Of a stretch of DNA of 64,000 bases, positions 11,395-24,453 are shown in pieces. Below the pieces are notes generated by a model. It was not told the DNA's origin and did not search any database. It saw only the letters and a list, made by a program, of their open reading frames with translations. Made by a program: the position numbers and the translations under genes. This DNA is from Megalobrama amblycephala (taxonomy: Eukaryota; Chordata; Actinopteri; Cypriniformes; Xenocyprididae). Numbering within the stretch: the stretch's first letter is position 1; each line of letters begins with the position of its first letter. The DNA is taken from assembly GCF_018812025.1 (NCBI RefSeq), contig NC_063045.1, forward strand, positions 15,124,919 to 15,188,918, read 5' to 3'.

Positions 11395-13670
11395 TCAAGG
11401 GGGGTCCGGGGGCATGCTCCCCCGTAAGAAAAATTTAAATATTCCATATTTTAAAGCATCAATCTGATGCATTTTGAGATGCTTTTTTTGCCAACCTGGG
11501 GAGAGCTGGAGAAACTTAACTTCAGCCATGAGTCAAAAATTATTATGGCCTCCTTACTAAGTATTATGAAGGGGGATCGAGCGGAGATCTTTTTTGGTGA
11601 CGATTTTCAGTCTCTTTTTAATGATAGGCTTTACGCATCTGTCAATCATCCCCACTTGATATTTGGGGGAAGAACCTAGCGCTATGATTGGTCGAACTCT
11701 TCTTCTTTTGCTGTTGCTTGATTTGAGGACTGCGCGTGCACAGAGGCATCACCAGGTTTTTGCGTAGTTTAAAGTGACAAATCGTACCAGCGTACTTTGA
11801 AGTCAAAATGCATATCCGCTACGCAAATAGCATACAGGTTGGCAGGTCTGCTTATTGATAGAACGGTGGACCACTTTATCTTCTGCCTTGTCAGTCCCCT
11901 CACCTCAAAATCTACCTCCTCAAAAACGGTAGCGTTAGCTAATAATTTTCCACCGGAGCTTTAGCTAGCTGGCTAACGTTGCGTTCTCTCCTGCTGTGTT
12001 CAATGACTCAATTCATCAAGCTGTAGCTAACGTTAGCTAAGTCTATGTCAACAGAGCTCCTGGGTAACTTAACTTAGATATACCAGAAAATATTAAAATT
12101 ATTGAAGCCATCACTCACCAAATTCAGTCAGGTAAATCGGCGAGGCCAGGCGTGCTTTCAGCTTCTGATGGTGGTCTGCACTGGTGATGCAAGGCCCTTC
12201 GCGTTAATATTTCCATGCACTCGCACTCCCTTCTGGCACGCGTACCTGTTCGCAGTTCACTGAATATGAAGACCCCCCGCCCCCCCTACAGCTCTATCAT
12301 TTTTATTGTGGGGGGCAAAACACAATGCAATGCAATGCAATGCAAATGCATATACAATGATGATTGAGAGATGAACAAATAAATGTTCCTCAAAGCCTGT
12401 TGTATCATATTTGATATATAAAATATACAAAACCTTCTAAATGACAACCATGGCCCCATAGTTTCACAAAATCCTTTGGGAAACACTGCAATGTAACATT
12501 TTATATATTTTTTTTTGTTTTATTTGGTGTTACATATGAAATAAAATGTTGAAATTATATTTTAAGTTATTATCAGTGTTCTCCTTTTCAAAATTACAGA
12601 GCCCAGTGGTTCTTGAGCTCGGAAAAGTAATAAAAATGTTAGAAGAATATTGATTCATCAAGAATCGTCTTGTGGCTAACAAATTATAGGCTATAGCCTA
12701 ATTTGTACTGGCTATGTAGGCCATGTGAATTATTTATGGACATAATAAGGGGCGGAGCCAGACATTGTAAACATTCTGGGCTTAACCGAAATCTATATTT
12801 GTCCAATGACATTTTAATTTACTGACATGAAAGGAGTGTTTTTTGTAGTATTCTTGGTTAAAGTTCATAAAATGTACATTATATACCATCATCTAGGGGG
12901 GTCCGGGGGCATGCCCCCCCGGTAAGAAATTTTTGTGTATTTTAAGGTTAAATGCATCAGTCTGGTGCACTTTGGAAGCTCAAAACTGAGAGCTTCAACC
13001 CATGTACAGAGTGCAAATGGAACAAAGAAACAGCATTGACTTGTACCTGGTCATGAAAGAGGGCTCAAACATCTTTTTAGTTGTGATATAGAGTCTCAGT
13101 CTACATTGTATTTTCGGATGCACACTTCTCTTTAAAACACGCAGCACAGAAACCTCAAACCTGAAAGATTCAGGGCTTTTGGAAAAACATTTGGGGTTCC
13201 AGCCCCCTTAGCCCACCCCTAGCGCCGCCCCTGGATATAATGTTCAAATTATTCATTGTTAACGAAATTACTGAGGAAATGTTCGCTGACAGCTATCTCA
13301 GCATGCAGAAAATATGTTCGGCTGATGCAGATGTGATCCTCATTGTGATATTTTTTTTAGGCTACTTGCTTGAAGATTAGGTGTACACTTGTTTTCGACG
13401 TGTTTTCTGATTAATGTTCGTTACTTCCCAGTTCGCATGTTTTTGGATTTTAAGTCCATTTTTGTGAGATTAAATATCATTATAAGCATAATATTCACTT
13501 TTTTTTTCTGTGATTAAAGTGGCCGATCCTTATTCAATAGATAAGACGTTTTTAATGTTTATGTAGGCTTATTCATTTTTATTGTTGGCTGCACATTTTT
13601 GGGGGGCACAAGGAAATTCTGGGGGGCAATGCCCCCCCTAGCCCCCCCCCCCCCCCCCCTAGACCCGGCC
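11395..13670. repeat. Composite of dispersed repeats, class unresolved
   Basis: The module ggggtccgggggcatgc followed by cccccgtaagaaa, an AT-rich gap and a catc(a/t)gtctg(a/g)tgca motif occurs twice in direct orientation, at about 11398-11480 and 12895-12975. A CpG-bearing stretch with repeated acgttagctaa lies at 11930-12060. The right end is a C-homopolymer (13642-13659) inside a ggggcaatgccccc setting. No coding potential was recognised. Confidence 0.5.
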
Positions 13671-13683
13671 CTGATATACAGTT

Positions 13684-13951
13684 GTATTTTTTTAGAAAAT
13701 GACCAATCGTTTCACTAGATAAGACCCTTATTCCTCGTCTGGTATCGTTTAAAGCCTTTTAAAGCTGCACTTAAACTGTAATTTTGACCTTCAACCGTCT
13801 GGAGGCCATTGAAGTCCACTATTAGGAGAATAATCCTGGAATGTTTTTGGAACCTAATTTCTTTTCGACTGACGAAAGAAAGACATGAACATCTTGGATG
13901 ACAGGGTGAGTAAATTATCTGGAAAAGTTTATTTAAAAGTGGACTAATCCT
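13684..13951. mobile_element. Right half of a TTAA MITE (GGATTAGTCC family)
   Basis: The sequence from ttagaaaatgaccaatcg through ttttgaccttcaaccgtctgg to agtggactaatcct before TTAA matches the right arm of the full element at 59156-60003. The left arm is missing. Confidence 0.8.
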
Positions 13952-14992
13952 TTAAGGACATGCATCAGAAAAAAATTGGGAATGTTGGACAATAAATATA
14001 TGACTATAAAAGCTTGTTTTTGCAATGTTGTCTAATGTCCATTGAAGCAAAAGTGTCCAAAAGTGGGAATTATGCGATAACGGACACAGCAATGCATCAT
14101 GTATTATAAGATCATTATTGTAGCGTGCTCCATTAAAATGTACAATATAACGTTAGCCTATTTCAATTCAGACCTAGATATTATTACTATTACTTCACTA
14201 GGTCAGAAATATATATTATTGTTCGCTTTAAACATGATGATCTTAATTTTTTTTTAATTATTAATTTACTATTAATAAATGTGTAAAGTTGCATAAAATG
14301 GAAATAGTCAATAAAGTAGGCTAACTACGTTACCTCAGATGGTTGAATGGTTGGATTCCACAACTGGTAAAATAAAACATAGACAATACAACATTTACTG
14401 TAGGTGCCATACAATTTACTGGTGACTTAATTTGAAAACTGTTCTATGCGCTTCAGATTTGGCAGTGAAATTCGCCGATTTTGGGTGCGTACGATGTGAG
14501 GGATTCTATGGTCCAGTTAGAATTTTCAGCTCATAATGGCGGCTGCGCTACCGGAGTGGCTGTTACCCAAAAATTATCAAAGTGTCGCCTCTTGGCAGAA
14601 GATGATCAGTCGTTTCGCGTTCTGTATGAAATGTCCGTTCTTCAGTGATTCGGCTCGCTTTTTCGCATCGTGTTCAGTGTGAAAGGGTCTTTACTCTTAA
14701 ACATACCCAGGTATGTCACATAACCTGCTTTCCTACTCCCAAGTCAAGGTAAACAAAACTGAACAACACACAAACGATAAACCATAAAAAGACAACACCA
14801 GACAACACAAAAGACACAATAGTGATTAGCAAACAAGACACACCTAGGAGCAATCAAAGAACTAATCAACAAGAAAAACTACAAAGGACTACAAAATATC
14901 GCACAAAACAAGAAATAACAAAAAACCAGGGGAATACATAAGACAGGAATCATGCCAATGTACAAAAAGTTTTGGACATCAGTGGTCTCCAA

Positions 14993-15049
14993 ATGATTGA
15001 AGGTCAAAATTACAGTTTCAGTGCAGCTTGAATGCATTCTATGTGATCT

Positions 15050-15144
<95 letters not shown>

Positions 15145-15708
15145 GTTTTAACCATAAATGCTCATCTTGAACTAGCTCTCTTGTTCTTCTCTATTTGAAT
15201 TCCAGCAGTGTACACGCTGCTAAGTGTATTACTGCCCTCCACAGGTCAAAGTTTGAACTAAATTGTCATAAACAATATGCTTGTGCAAGTATATAACAAT
15301 TAGTTCAAACTTTGACCTGTGGAGGGCAGTTAATACACTTAGCAGTGTCTACACTGCTGGAATTCTAATAGAAGAAGAAGAGAGCTAGTTCAAGATGAGC
15401 ATTTATGGTTAAAATGTATATAATTTTTTTTTTTTTTTTTTAAAAATGAGTGATGGTTTCTCTATATTTTCTCTAGTTTCTCCTTGACTTGTATTGTATA
15501 AAGCTCTTTGAAGCAGCACTGAAACTGTAATTTTGACCTTTAACCATTTGGAGGGCATTGAAGTCCACTATAAGGAGAATAATCCTGGAATGTTTTCAAC
15601 AAAAACTTTAATTTCTTTTTGACTGAAGAAAGAAGGACATGGACATCTTGGATGACATGGGGGTGAGTAAATTATCAGGAAACTTTAATTTGAAAGTGGA
15701 CTAATCCT
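14993..15708. mobile_element. Left-truncated TTAA MITE (GGATTAGTCC family)
   Basis: Same family as 59156-60003. The arms around ccataaatgctcatcttgaa and ttcaagatgagcatttatgg and the inner stem tgacctgtggagggcagt are conserved. The leftmost ~200 bp are missing, and one arm has expanded into poly(A)-(AT)n. It ends aaagtggactaatcct before TTAA. Confidence 0.85.
15051..15142. repeat. Poly(A) plus (AT)n tract
   Basis: About 37 A followed by about 28 AT units, lying inside the MITE arm. Confidence 0.95.
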
Positions 15709-16029
15709 TTAAAGGAACCATCAAGGAACCAGAATCGTTACATTCTTTATGTTTCCTCTTTATAGGCTTCATATTTTCTTTTGAAGAGTGAAAGCTTTAA
15801 TCTTTGTTCCTTGGAAGAGAGAAAGTTATATGGGTTTAGAACAACATGGGTGAGTATACAATGACAGAATTCTACAGGTATTCTTTATTCCTGCCGCAGT
15901 GTGTAGGTGTAAATAAATAATGAACATGCACTTACATTCAACGTACTGTTTACTCAGCTACATCTTCATGCTAGTCGCTAATGCGCTATATAGGATATTT
16001 GAACTCTGCTCTTCCATTCTTTAAATTTG

Positions 16030-16620
16030 TTGAGTCACCACTTTGTACTCTATGATTACGCTGAACACCACAGCACCTCAAAACTCTCTCAGCACGTCAA
16101 AGCTAATCAGATTGATGTGTACCAATTTTCCACCCACTGTCATTTCTGCTGGATTGTTCATGCTAGCGTAGGAAGATTTGCTCCCTGCTGGCATGAGCCC
16201 AGAGGTCAAGCAATCACACAAAGCACCAGACTAGCCATTTGCAGCTTGAATACTGCAGAGAGATACCAGGTCGCCACAAGAGTGGCAGCCTCGCTTGGTT
16301 TTGTCTTCTCCTTCCTGACTTAACCGGGGCTGATATCCATCGTGAAGGTTGAAGGCTGTGCTGTCTTTGCCAATGGTGACTTTTGCTTTTGACGCATAGC
16401 ACAGTGAGAAGCAAAGATAAGGCAGGGATGCTGGGTGATATTTCAGCCCCGTTATTGTCTTTGTGCTGGACACGATCGTTATCGATGCCGGGGACAGGCG
16501 AGAAAGGTCAACCTCCCACTGCTCGGCCAAATAGGCCAGCGTTAAGATACATTATTTGTGAACATAATGAGGCTAAAGTAATTTTCACGGATACCACATA
16601 GGCCTACAGCTGTATTGTCC
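16030..16620. other. Repeat-poor island; possible conserved non-coding element
   Basis: Complex, moderately GC-rich sequence without inverted repeats or simple repeats. Open frames on both strands (for example 98 codons at 16027-16323) show no domain. A regulatory island is inferred from composition only. Confidence 0.25.
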
Positions 16621-16661
16621 TGATGCATGAGTAAATGACAGTTCGGCTGTGGGTATATATA

Positions 16662-17085
16662 TACAGTCCTGGCAAAATTATTTGCACCCTTGATAAACAT
16701 AAGCAAATACACATTGGCCAAGACAATTATTGGCACCCTTTTATTCAAAACTTTTTGCAACCACCTTTTGCAGCTCAGAGTCTTCTCCCATAATGCCAAT
16801 GAGTTTGGAGAACACCTGACAATTGATCAGAGACCATTCCTCCATACAGAATCTCTCCAGACCCTTCAAATTCCCAGGTCCATGTTGGTGTTTCTCATTT
16901 TCAGTTCACCCCACTCATTTTCTATAGGGTTCAGGTCAGGGGACTGGGAAGGCAATGACAGAAGCTTCATTTTGTGTTCAGTGACCCATTTTTGTGTTGA
17001 TTTTGATGTTTGTTTTGGATCATTGTCCTGATGGACGGCCCATTATTTCTAGCAGAGGCTGTCAGGTTTTGATTTTTTTCAGGGT
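16662..17085 (-). pseudogene. Tc1-like transposase C-terminal fragment with one terminal repeat
   Basis: It begins with acagtcctggcaaaattatt, a Tc1-type terminal sequence. Read on the minus strand, it contains damaged versions of the QDNDPK and WPSQSPDL motifs of the DDE domain (about 16930-17035). The N-terminal half and other terminus are gone. It is related to the copies at 20533-21960. Confidence 0.8.
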
Positions 17086-18119
17086 CCTTAAAATCGTTGA
17101 AGGTTTGTGATTCTGAAAAAAATTTCAAGGCCCTGGAAAGTTTTTGAAAATAATCATACATAGATACAGATCCTTGAAAGTGCTTGAATTAATTTTTTGC
17201 AAGAAGTTTTCTGGGAAAAAAAATGCATATTATTCCCCCCGGTCCACTAATATGTTATTTCGACAACACTTAGTGGCCTCTGCATACTAGCTTGCTTGAT
17301 TTACGTTAGTTACACGCATTTATGCATTACTTTAAGTGTTTCCCACGTGAGGTACTTTGTGTTGTACGTTGCCATGACGTTTACGTGTGCACGAAACTAC
17401 TCAACGTTTCGCAGATGTAAACCCATGGATTACTCATTTGCTGCAAGTCGACTTGTGCATTATGTGTTCGGTCGTCTGCCGGAAGCTAGTTATTTGAATT
17501 TATAAGTTTTAAATATGGATATTTTTCTTACAAAAATGCTTAGCTTTGCTTCAGAAGACCTTTATTAACCCACTGGAGTCGTATGGATTACTTTTTTTTT
17601 TAAGGATGGATGCATTATGTTTGAGTTCAAAAAGCTTCCCAGTTTCCCGGTTTGGATTTTGTGTGTGTGTTTGTTTATTAAATGTACTTAGATCTGCTTC
17701 TTCTCCTGTATTCTTTGGACCCATTTGTGACAATTTTAATTATATAGTTTTGTTTAAAATGTGAAAGGTGATTTTTGACACAGCGTTTGCTTATAATAAT
17801 TTTGTTAGAATCATTTCAAAATCCACCTTGCTGAAATTTAAATTAACTTGCTTAAATTTAAATTAATTTAAATGGTCTTGACAGTTCTGAGCACCTGCTC
17901 TCAAGGTTACTCAATGGTGTCTTCAAAGGCTTTGTTTCCACCTGCTTTGGGATTGTTTTATTTCTTTTTTTGGGCCGTTTGTTAGAGAAGTGATTGATTG
18001 ACTTAATGAGTCTTCCTTGCTATGCCTGACTGACTCATGATAATTGTGAGCCCACTTCTCAGAAAGTGAAGACTCTGCGCAACTGACGTAAAAATAGGGC
18101 AGAACTGAGAAATATCTCT
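17086..18119. other. Intergenic; a repeat-like segment and otherwise nothing recognised
   Basis: 17090-17200 contains ccttgaaagtgcttgaatt and tcaaggccctggaaag, which look like a dispersed repeat fragment. The remainder, including an open frame at 17296-17505, is not assigned. Confidence 0.4.
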
Positions 18120-18960
18120 CCATCTTCCTCGTCTTCCATTCATTATTTCAGCTTTTCATGTCATCAGACTATAAAAGACTTGCACAGACAGAAGCTTGTT
18201 TTTAAATACGGATGCGTTCAGAAGAATAAAGGCGCCCGAAATCACTGGCGCTAGAAAGGCTTTCTGAGTCAGAGAGTCCTCATGTATTGGTTGATCATGG
18301 CTTCTCTCCCACTCAGCTGGAGTAGGGAGTAGGGAGAAGGGAGCTTGTCGCTACTTTTCTTTGAAAACTGTTGAGGTTTTCATTTCAAGCCCCATCAAAG
18401 TTCCTCTCAGGGCCCTTGAGAAATCTTGAGAGGGAGTGGCGACAACCGAGCTCCTGTGTCACATTGGAAATGAAAAGAATTTGTGAGAACACATCAGAGA
18501 ATAATAAACGTAATTGAATGCGAGGCTCCCGCTAGGTCAGTGTCCTAATAAATATGGAGATGAACTCATTCTTCGAGCTGAGAGTAAGTAATTGAATTTC
18601 TACCTGGACTTCTGGGGCTTTTGGACTTCAACGGTGTAGATGCGGCATTCAAGAAGCATTGCGGAAATACTCAGCCGCCTCTCAGACCTGCTAAATAATC
18701 AAGACTGTGAAAAGGCTGCCGTGGAGTGCATTAGCCTGGGTCACGGCAGATAGCATTTATCATTGACACCTCTTGGTTGGAAAGCTAAGTAGCGCCGGGT
18801 TACGTCTTGATTTTTGAGTGACTTTGAGTATCTGTGAAGCGGGCAATCCTTTGAGCTATGCCTGACGGATCTCCTTCACATGATCCACTTATGTCAAAGC
18901 ATAGCATCTGGGTCTCCAAAGAGAGTAGCCCTATCTTCCGTTGAATAGATCCCTCAGGCT
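18120..18960. other. Repeat-poor island; possible conserved non-coding element
   Basis: High-complexity sequence with no repeats, no terminal inversions and no long open frame. The contrast with flanking AT-rich and transposon DNA is clear. Function is inferred only. Confidence 0.3.
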
Positions 18961-19024
18961 CATGTGTCAGATAGGTAGGCTCATGTGTTAGATTTGGGAG
19001 TCTGTCTGTCTGTCTTTCTGTTTA

Positions 19025-19395
19025 GTATATACAGTCAAACCAAAATCTATTCAGACACCTTGAACATTTCATTCATTATTACAGTTTATTCACTATATGG
19101 TAATAAAAAAATGACAAGATCTCAGAGTTAAACTGTGTCAGAAAAAAAAATCTTAATTATGTCAGATAACACTTAAGCAAAACACGGTCAGGTCAAAGTG
19201 TCTGAATAATTTTTCGTTCCAAATTTTTATCAATTTTTCTGGTAGTCCACTGTATGAAGAATTGTTGGGTATAATATGTCACAGTTTACTTTATTTTGCT
19301 ATCCTCACTTACATAAATGAACTATAGTGTCCTGCACCCACTGGTAAAAATATATAAAAAAATGTCTGAATAATTTTTGTTTTTTGGTAATTTTT
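19025..19395. mobile_element. Tc1-type MITE fragment
   Basis: It starts tatacagtcaaaccaaaatc followed by attcagacacctt. Related termini recur inverted as gtctgaataatttttg at about 19200 and 19360. The TA-type start and gtctgaataattttt motif are typical of small Tc1-derived fish elements. The right terminus is lost. Confidence 0.6.
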
Positions 19396-19627
19396 GGTAA
19401 TTTTCTAAATTAAAGTTTTTCTCAGTCGCTTTGGTGCATTTCTCAGATCACAACTGAAATTCTCAAAACTACTGTTCCTTGTTGTCTCACTCCTCAAAAC
19501 ATCTAGGCATTAGTTCCTTGCAAGTCATTAAATTCAAAATGATTGAACTAGTTGTCATTAACTGTCATGCATATTTTCTGTGACTGGAGTGAAGTGCAAC
19601 AATAGTCCTGGTCTCAGTTGTTATCTA

Positions 19628-19628
<1 letters not shown>

Positions 19629-19684
<56 letters not shown>
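19629..19684. repeat. (AT)n microsatellite
   Basis: About 28 uninterrupted AT units. Confidence 0.95.
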
Positions 19685-19687
<3 letters not shown>

Positions 19688-20785
19688 TGTGCGTGTGTCT
19701 CTCCCTGGTTCCCCTCGAAGTTCCTAATCAGCCATTAATGAGAAACAATTAACCATCCTAATCCTCCCAGCCAGCTCAAACAGGCCTAATGAAAGGTCAC
19801 AGGCAGGCAGTTCAGCGCGTCTTGAAGTCAGGCGAGATGACTTTATTTAGACACACTGCGAAAGATAGGTCAGTGCAAGATTTGTAGTCAGAATCAAGAG
19901 ATACTAAGATCATGATAACAGGATTGCAGCTAGCTTGAGTAATCAACTCCAACTTAAAACCTGGAGGTCTTTGCAAACGAAGCCACTCATTTCTGACTGA
20001 TGGACCTGAAATCAAAGCTTGAAGCCACAGAGTGCTGAATCAAATTTGATTTTCTTTTTATCTCTGATTTTCTCATGCTCTGCATGCTCCTGTCTCCCCC
20101 TCTCTCATTTCCTGGTGCTTAACCCTCACAAAGTTTGCCTCATTAACACAAAAGTCGGTATTTTACCTTAACTAGATGCAGACAGATTTCATAATTCATC
20201 ATTTTGTTGAATTTCAATGATAGCGGTGCTGCACAGAGGCCTATACATTAATAATAGCATATATAATTTCATAAAGAAAAAGACTGCCAGCAGCTAGTTT
20301 TAGGACTTTAAAATATGAGGATGTGAATTCTGCTGAGGTCCTCAAATTCTGCTGTGGCACCTTCATGGGGATCCCGGAGTGGCCATTACTGGTGCCCCTA
20401 ACCAACAAGATGATAATAATATTTTTGTTGAACACGAAAGGACATGAAAGTCTTCGCTTCGCTTTGCATTTGGGTTTTTCTTGACATGAACCAATATTTG
20501 AATTCTTTTCATTAATAATTATATACCTACCCTTCATACCCTTGGTAAATATGACCAAAGAAGGCTGTGAAAATAAATCTGCATCGTTAATACTTTTGAT
20601 CTTTTATTTAAAAAATCTACAAAAATCCAACCTTTCATTGGAGAATAATAATTTTAAACGGGGGGAAAATCTCATTATGAGAGAAATGTTTTTCTCTAAT
20701 ACATACTGATCACAATTAATCATACCCTTTTATTCAATACTTTTTGCAACCTCCTTTTGCCAAGATAACAGCTCTGAGTCTTCAC

Positions 20786-21118
20786 CTATAATGCCTGATG
20801 AGTTTGGAGAACACCTGACAAAAGATCAGAGACCATTCCTTCATGCAGAATCTCTCCAGATCCTTCAGATTCCAGCTCCATGTTGGTGCTTCTTCTCTTC
20901 AGTTCACTCCACTCATTTTCTTTAGGCTTCAGGTCAGGGGACTGGGATGGCCATGGCAGAAGCTTGGTTTTGTGTTCAGTGACACATGTTTGTGTTGATT
21001 TTGATGTTTGTTTTGGATCATTGTCCTGATGGAAGATCCAACCACATCCCATTATAAGACATCTAACAGGGACAGTCAGGTTTTGATTTTTTATCTGTTG
21101 GTATTTGATAGAATCCAT
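20786..21118 (-). pseudogene. Tc1-like transposase fragment, left arm
   Basis: A 110-codon frame containing WIFHQDNDPKQTSK and LPWPSQSPDLKP, the second part of the Tc1 DDE catalytic domain (the D of QDND and the downstream E of ENEW). The helix-turn-helix domains and first catalytic Asp are absent. It is a near-copy, in inverted orientation, of the fragment at 21326-21709. Confidence 0.9.
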
Positions 21119-21325
21119 GATGCTAAAAAATGCTTCATCTGACCATAAAACATTTGAAAAGTAAGTGACACTACTGGAACTTCAAACGGGATGGGTTATA
21201 TAGTCAGATGAAACAAAAAAAAATGCTTTTCTAGCAGCAAACGCTTAAGATTGGTTTTTGTGCACACAGGGGTAAAAAGTGCCCCATGTGTACAATGAAA
21301 TATACTGCTGTATCTTTAATGTTGT

Positions 21326-21709
21326 GTGCTTATTTTTCTGCCAGAGGTCCTGGACATCTTGATCAGATACATGGCATGGATTCTATCAAATACACAACAG
21401 ATAAAAAATCAAAACCTGACTGTCCCTGTTAGAAGTCTTATAATGGGATGTGGTTGGATCTTCCATCAGGACAATGATCCAAAACAAACATCAAAACCAA
21501 CACAAAAATGGGTCACTGAACACAAAACCAAGCTTCTGCCATGGCCATCCCAGTCCCCTGACCTGAAGCCTATAGAAAATGAGTGGAGTGAACAGAAGAG
21601 AAGAAGCACCAACATGGAGCTGGAATCTGAAGGATCTGGAGAGATTCTGCATGAAGGAATGGTCTCTGATCTCTTGTCAGGTGTTCTCCAAACTCATCAG
21701 GCATTATAG
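21326..21709 (+). pseudogene. Tc1-like transposase fragment, right arm
   Basis: A 127-codon frame whose last 100 residues match the left-arm fragment (WIFHQDNDPKQTSK, PWPSQSPDLKPIENEWSE). The first residues come from the spacer. It lacks the DNA-binding half and first catalytic Asp, so it cannot act as a transposase. Confidence 0.9.
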
Positions 21710-22434
21710 GTGAAGACTCAGAGCTGTTATCTTGGCAAAAGGTTGCAAAAAGTATTGAATAAAAGGGTATGATTAATTGTGAGCAGTGTGTATTAGAGAA
21801 AAATATTTCTCTCATAATGAGATTTTCCCTCCATTTAAAATTATTATTCTCCAATGAAAGGTTGGATTTTTGTAGATTTTTTTAAATAAAAGATCAAAAG
21901 TATTAACGATGCAGATTTATTTTCACAGCCTTCTTTGGTCATATTTACCAAGGGTATGAATAATTTTGGGCACGACTGTATATTAGGGCTGTCGACGTTA
22001 ACACGTTAAGGCATGCGATTAATTCATAATCCGCATTATTTTTAAACGTATATTTAATGCAAAAACATTATGGAAGCATGTGAAATTGATTTCAAATCGT
22101 GGGTTTTAGACTATCTTTGGTTTACTGCAGGCTTTGGTTTTTTGTATACTGCCATAACTTTAAAAGACAATATCTCCGTTTGCATTGAACTTTCAGCAGT
22201 GTAACTTTGCAGATACTGTTTATGCTCAAGCAGCAACATTACACACTAACTAAAGTTAAAAAAGTGAAATCGTATTGAACCACCCCTTTAAAGAAAAGGT
22301 TTCATAATATTAATCCAGGAATTACCTGTAAAGAGCTTTTTTTGTAAGACATTTAAGAAAAAATTGTTTTTGTTTGAACAGCCACTTTTGTTAGTCAATT
22401 TAGCTCTAATTTTCAATTCAATTTTTTGACAAGG

Positions 22435-22650
22435 GCAGCAGGGACATTTTGAGAACATTCCCAAATAAAGTATGGTTCTCTAAATGTTCAGAGAACGTCT
22501 TGAATGTTCCCTGAAGGTCCGCCAAATAACGTCCCCCAAACCTTAAAGAACTCCACATCGTGATGTACTGGGAACGTTACTAGGCAACGTCCTTAACACC
22601 AGTGGGGACATTCTGAGAATGTTCTGGGAACGTAAAATTTCTAGCGGGGT
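22435..22650. repeat. Dispersed repeat with gggacattctgagaa motifs
   Basis: Internally repetitive around gggacatt(t/c)tgagaa and gggaacgt; it has the look of a common cyprinid interspersed repeat. Exact ends were not found. Confidence 0.5.
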
Positions 22651-23938
22651 ATGGACCATTACCATAAACTGGGTTCTAATTGGTTAATTATATTCTAAAC
22701 TTTATTCAATCAATTGTTGAAGCTATTAGTGTGCTGACCCAAAAATCTTTTACAAACCTGGACCAAGTTTAACCAGGCATCACAGCTGGCAAAGGGGCTT
22801 GTCTGACTTTGACATGTACTGTATATTTTGCCATTATTATGTAATCAAAATGAAAATTATTTTCGCTGGTCTTCAATGATAATGTCAAGTTACTTTAATG
22901 TATTTGCACCAAAAAATGATACGATTTTTGCTGATATCGTCCAAAACCACACTTTGCCAGGGGTGTTTCCAAACTTTTGGAGGGCAGTGTATATATACAC
23001 TATTACATTGTTCTGTGATGTTCTGTTTGATTCAGCAGAATAAATTGGAGGCAAATTGGACAAAATGATGAGAAGCAATTTAGATAGATTTACATTCTGT
23101 CTACAGAGTATTATTAAACTGAACATGTGCCACCTAGTGTTCTGACAGATCCAACAGGAAAATGGAGCATACAAATGTTTGATGATTGAGGGCTATTTTT
23201 ATCTCCCTCAGCAGGAAAACAGAACAGATAAAAAAGAAAAATTGCAGTTCAAATCCGATGCCTGACTGAAAATGAAAGGCTTATTCAGAGCATGTATGAC
23301 AAAACAAACAAACAATGATTTTGAAACTTCCTGACAATAACACAAAAGAGAAAAATGGATCAGTCACATATTTTTTTACATCCAGCAGGCAAAATTCAGT
23401 TACAGAAGGAGGGGGTTTCAAATGTCACACCTCTCTTTAACTTAAATTAGGTAGCAGGGCTGAATTTTTGTCAAGCTGAAAAATTAAAATGTCAGTTGCT
23501 AGGGAACCGTACCTCTGGTCCATCCCATAATAACACACTATGCAATTAGCCATGCCTGAAAAGTGTGTATAGCCCCTGTCAAAAGAAATAGAAAGCCATT
23601 AACTTTAACCTCATACCCAGGCTTTGCTTTGGGGAGTGAGTGTTCATTATTTTTAAGTCCTCTCCAAAGTTAACTCCATATTTTTCTGAAGTGCATAGTT
23701 CCCTAGGAAAAAAAAAAAAAAAAACTATACCAAAATCTATTTAAAATACATTTATTTTATACGTATACTTCAAATCTATTATTTATTGACATATCACTTA
23801 AGACTTACTGATTTAAAATTGTAATTAAACTGTATTTTGAGTATTTCTTTATTGCACAATGCACATTTCTTAATATTATGCCTAAAATGTGTTTTAATAT
23901 CACTATTAATAAGGACTGTATATACTTTTGCTCAACTT
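22651..23938. other. Intergenic, nothing recognised
   Basis: AT-rich sequence with a short A tract at 23709-23724. No gene or complete repeat is visible. Confidence 0.45.
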
Positions 23939-24226
23939 TAATGGGGACCTATTATGCCCCTTTTTTACAAGATGTAATATAAGTCTCTGGTGTCCGCAGA
24001 ATTTGTCTGTGAAGTTTCAGCTCAAAATACCCAAAGATCATGTATTATAGCATTTCATTTTGTGTGTGAGCTAAAACACACCTTTTTCATGTATGTACCT
24101 TTAAATGTAAATGAGCTGCTGCTCCCCGCCCCCTTTCCAAATGAGGGCGAGCTTTTATAACTCGTGCTTCAGACACAACAACATAACTGGAGAATCTCAC
24201 GCATATGGTGGCCGAGAGAGCTCAAT

Positions 24227-24453
24227 GTGCTGCAACTGAAGAAAACACATGCAAATAGAAAAAACACCAGCAAAATTAAGAAAACATCTTCATCAGCTTG
24301 ACAACATATGTGCTGCAAATAATCACAACGCAACCAAAATACAGAAACGTGCTGCAAAAGTTCACAATGCAACCAAATACGGAAAAGCGCTGCAAATAGA
24401 ACAGATGACAAAGGTGTTTATCTATTTGCATGTGTTTTCTTCAGTACAGCACA
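24227..24453. mobile_element. Nested small inverted-repeat element
   Basis: gtgctgcaactgaagaaaac continuing into acatgcaaatag at the left matches, inverted, ctatttgcatgtgttttctt plus cagtacagcac at the right, with one or two differences. The interior holds degenerate (t/c)gctgcaaa repeats. Confidence 0.8.

Larger units (their letters stand above)
20533..21960. mobile_element. Foldback structure: two Tc1 3' halves in inverted orientation
   Basis: The arms 20533-21119 and 21375-21960 (about 587 and 586 bp) are inverted near-copies around a 255-bp spacer. Each arm carries the same transposase C-terminal region and the same outer AT-rich flank ending near the Tc1-type sequence tatgaataattttgggcacg. 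RNA from either strand could form a hairpin of nearly 600 bp. The structure probably arose by an inverted duplication or aberrant transposition. Confidence 0.9.

Noticed and set aside
11467..11679. 70-codon frame near the ggggtccggggg repeat
   Set aside because: Lies inside dispersed repeat DNA and shows no domain.
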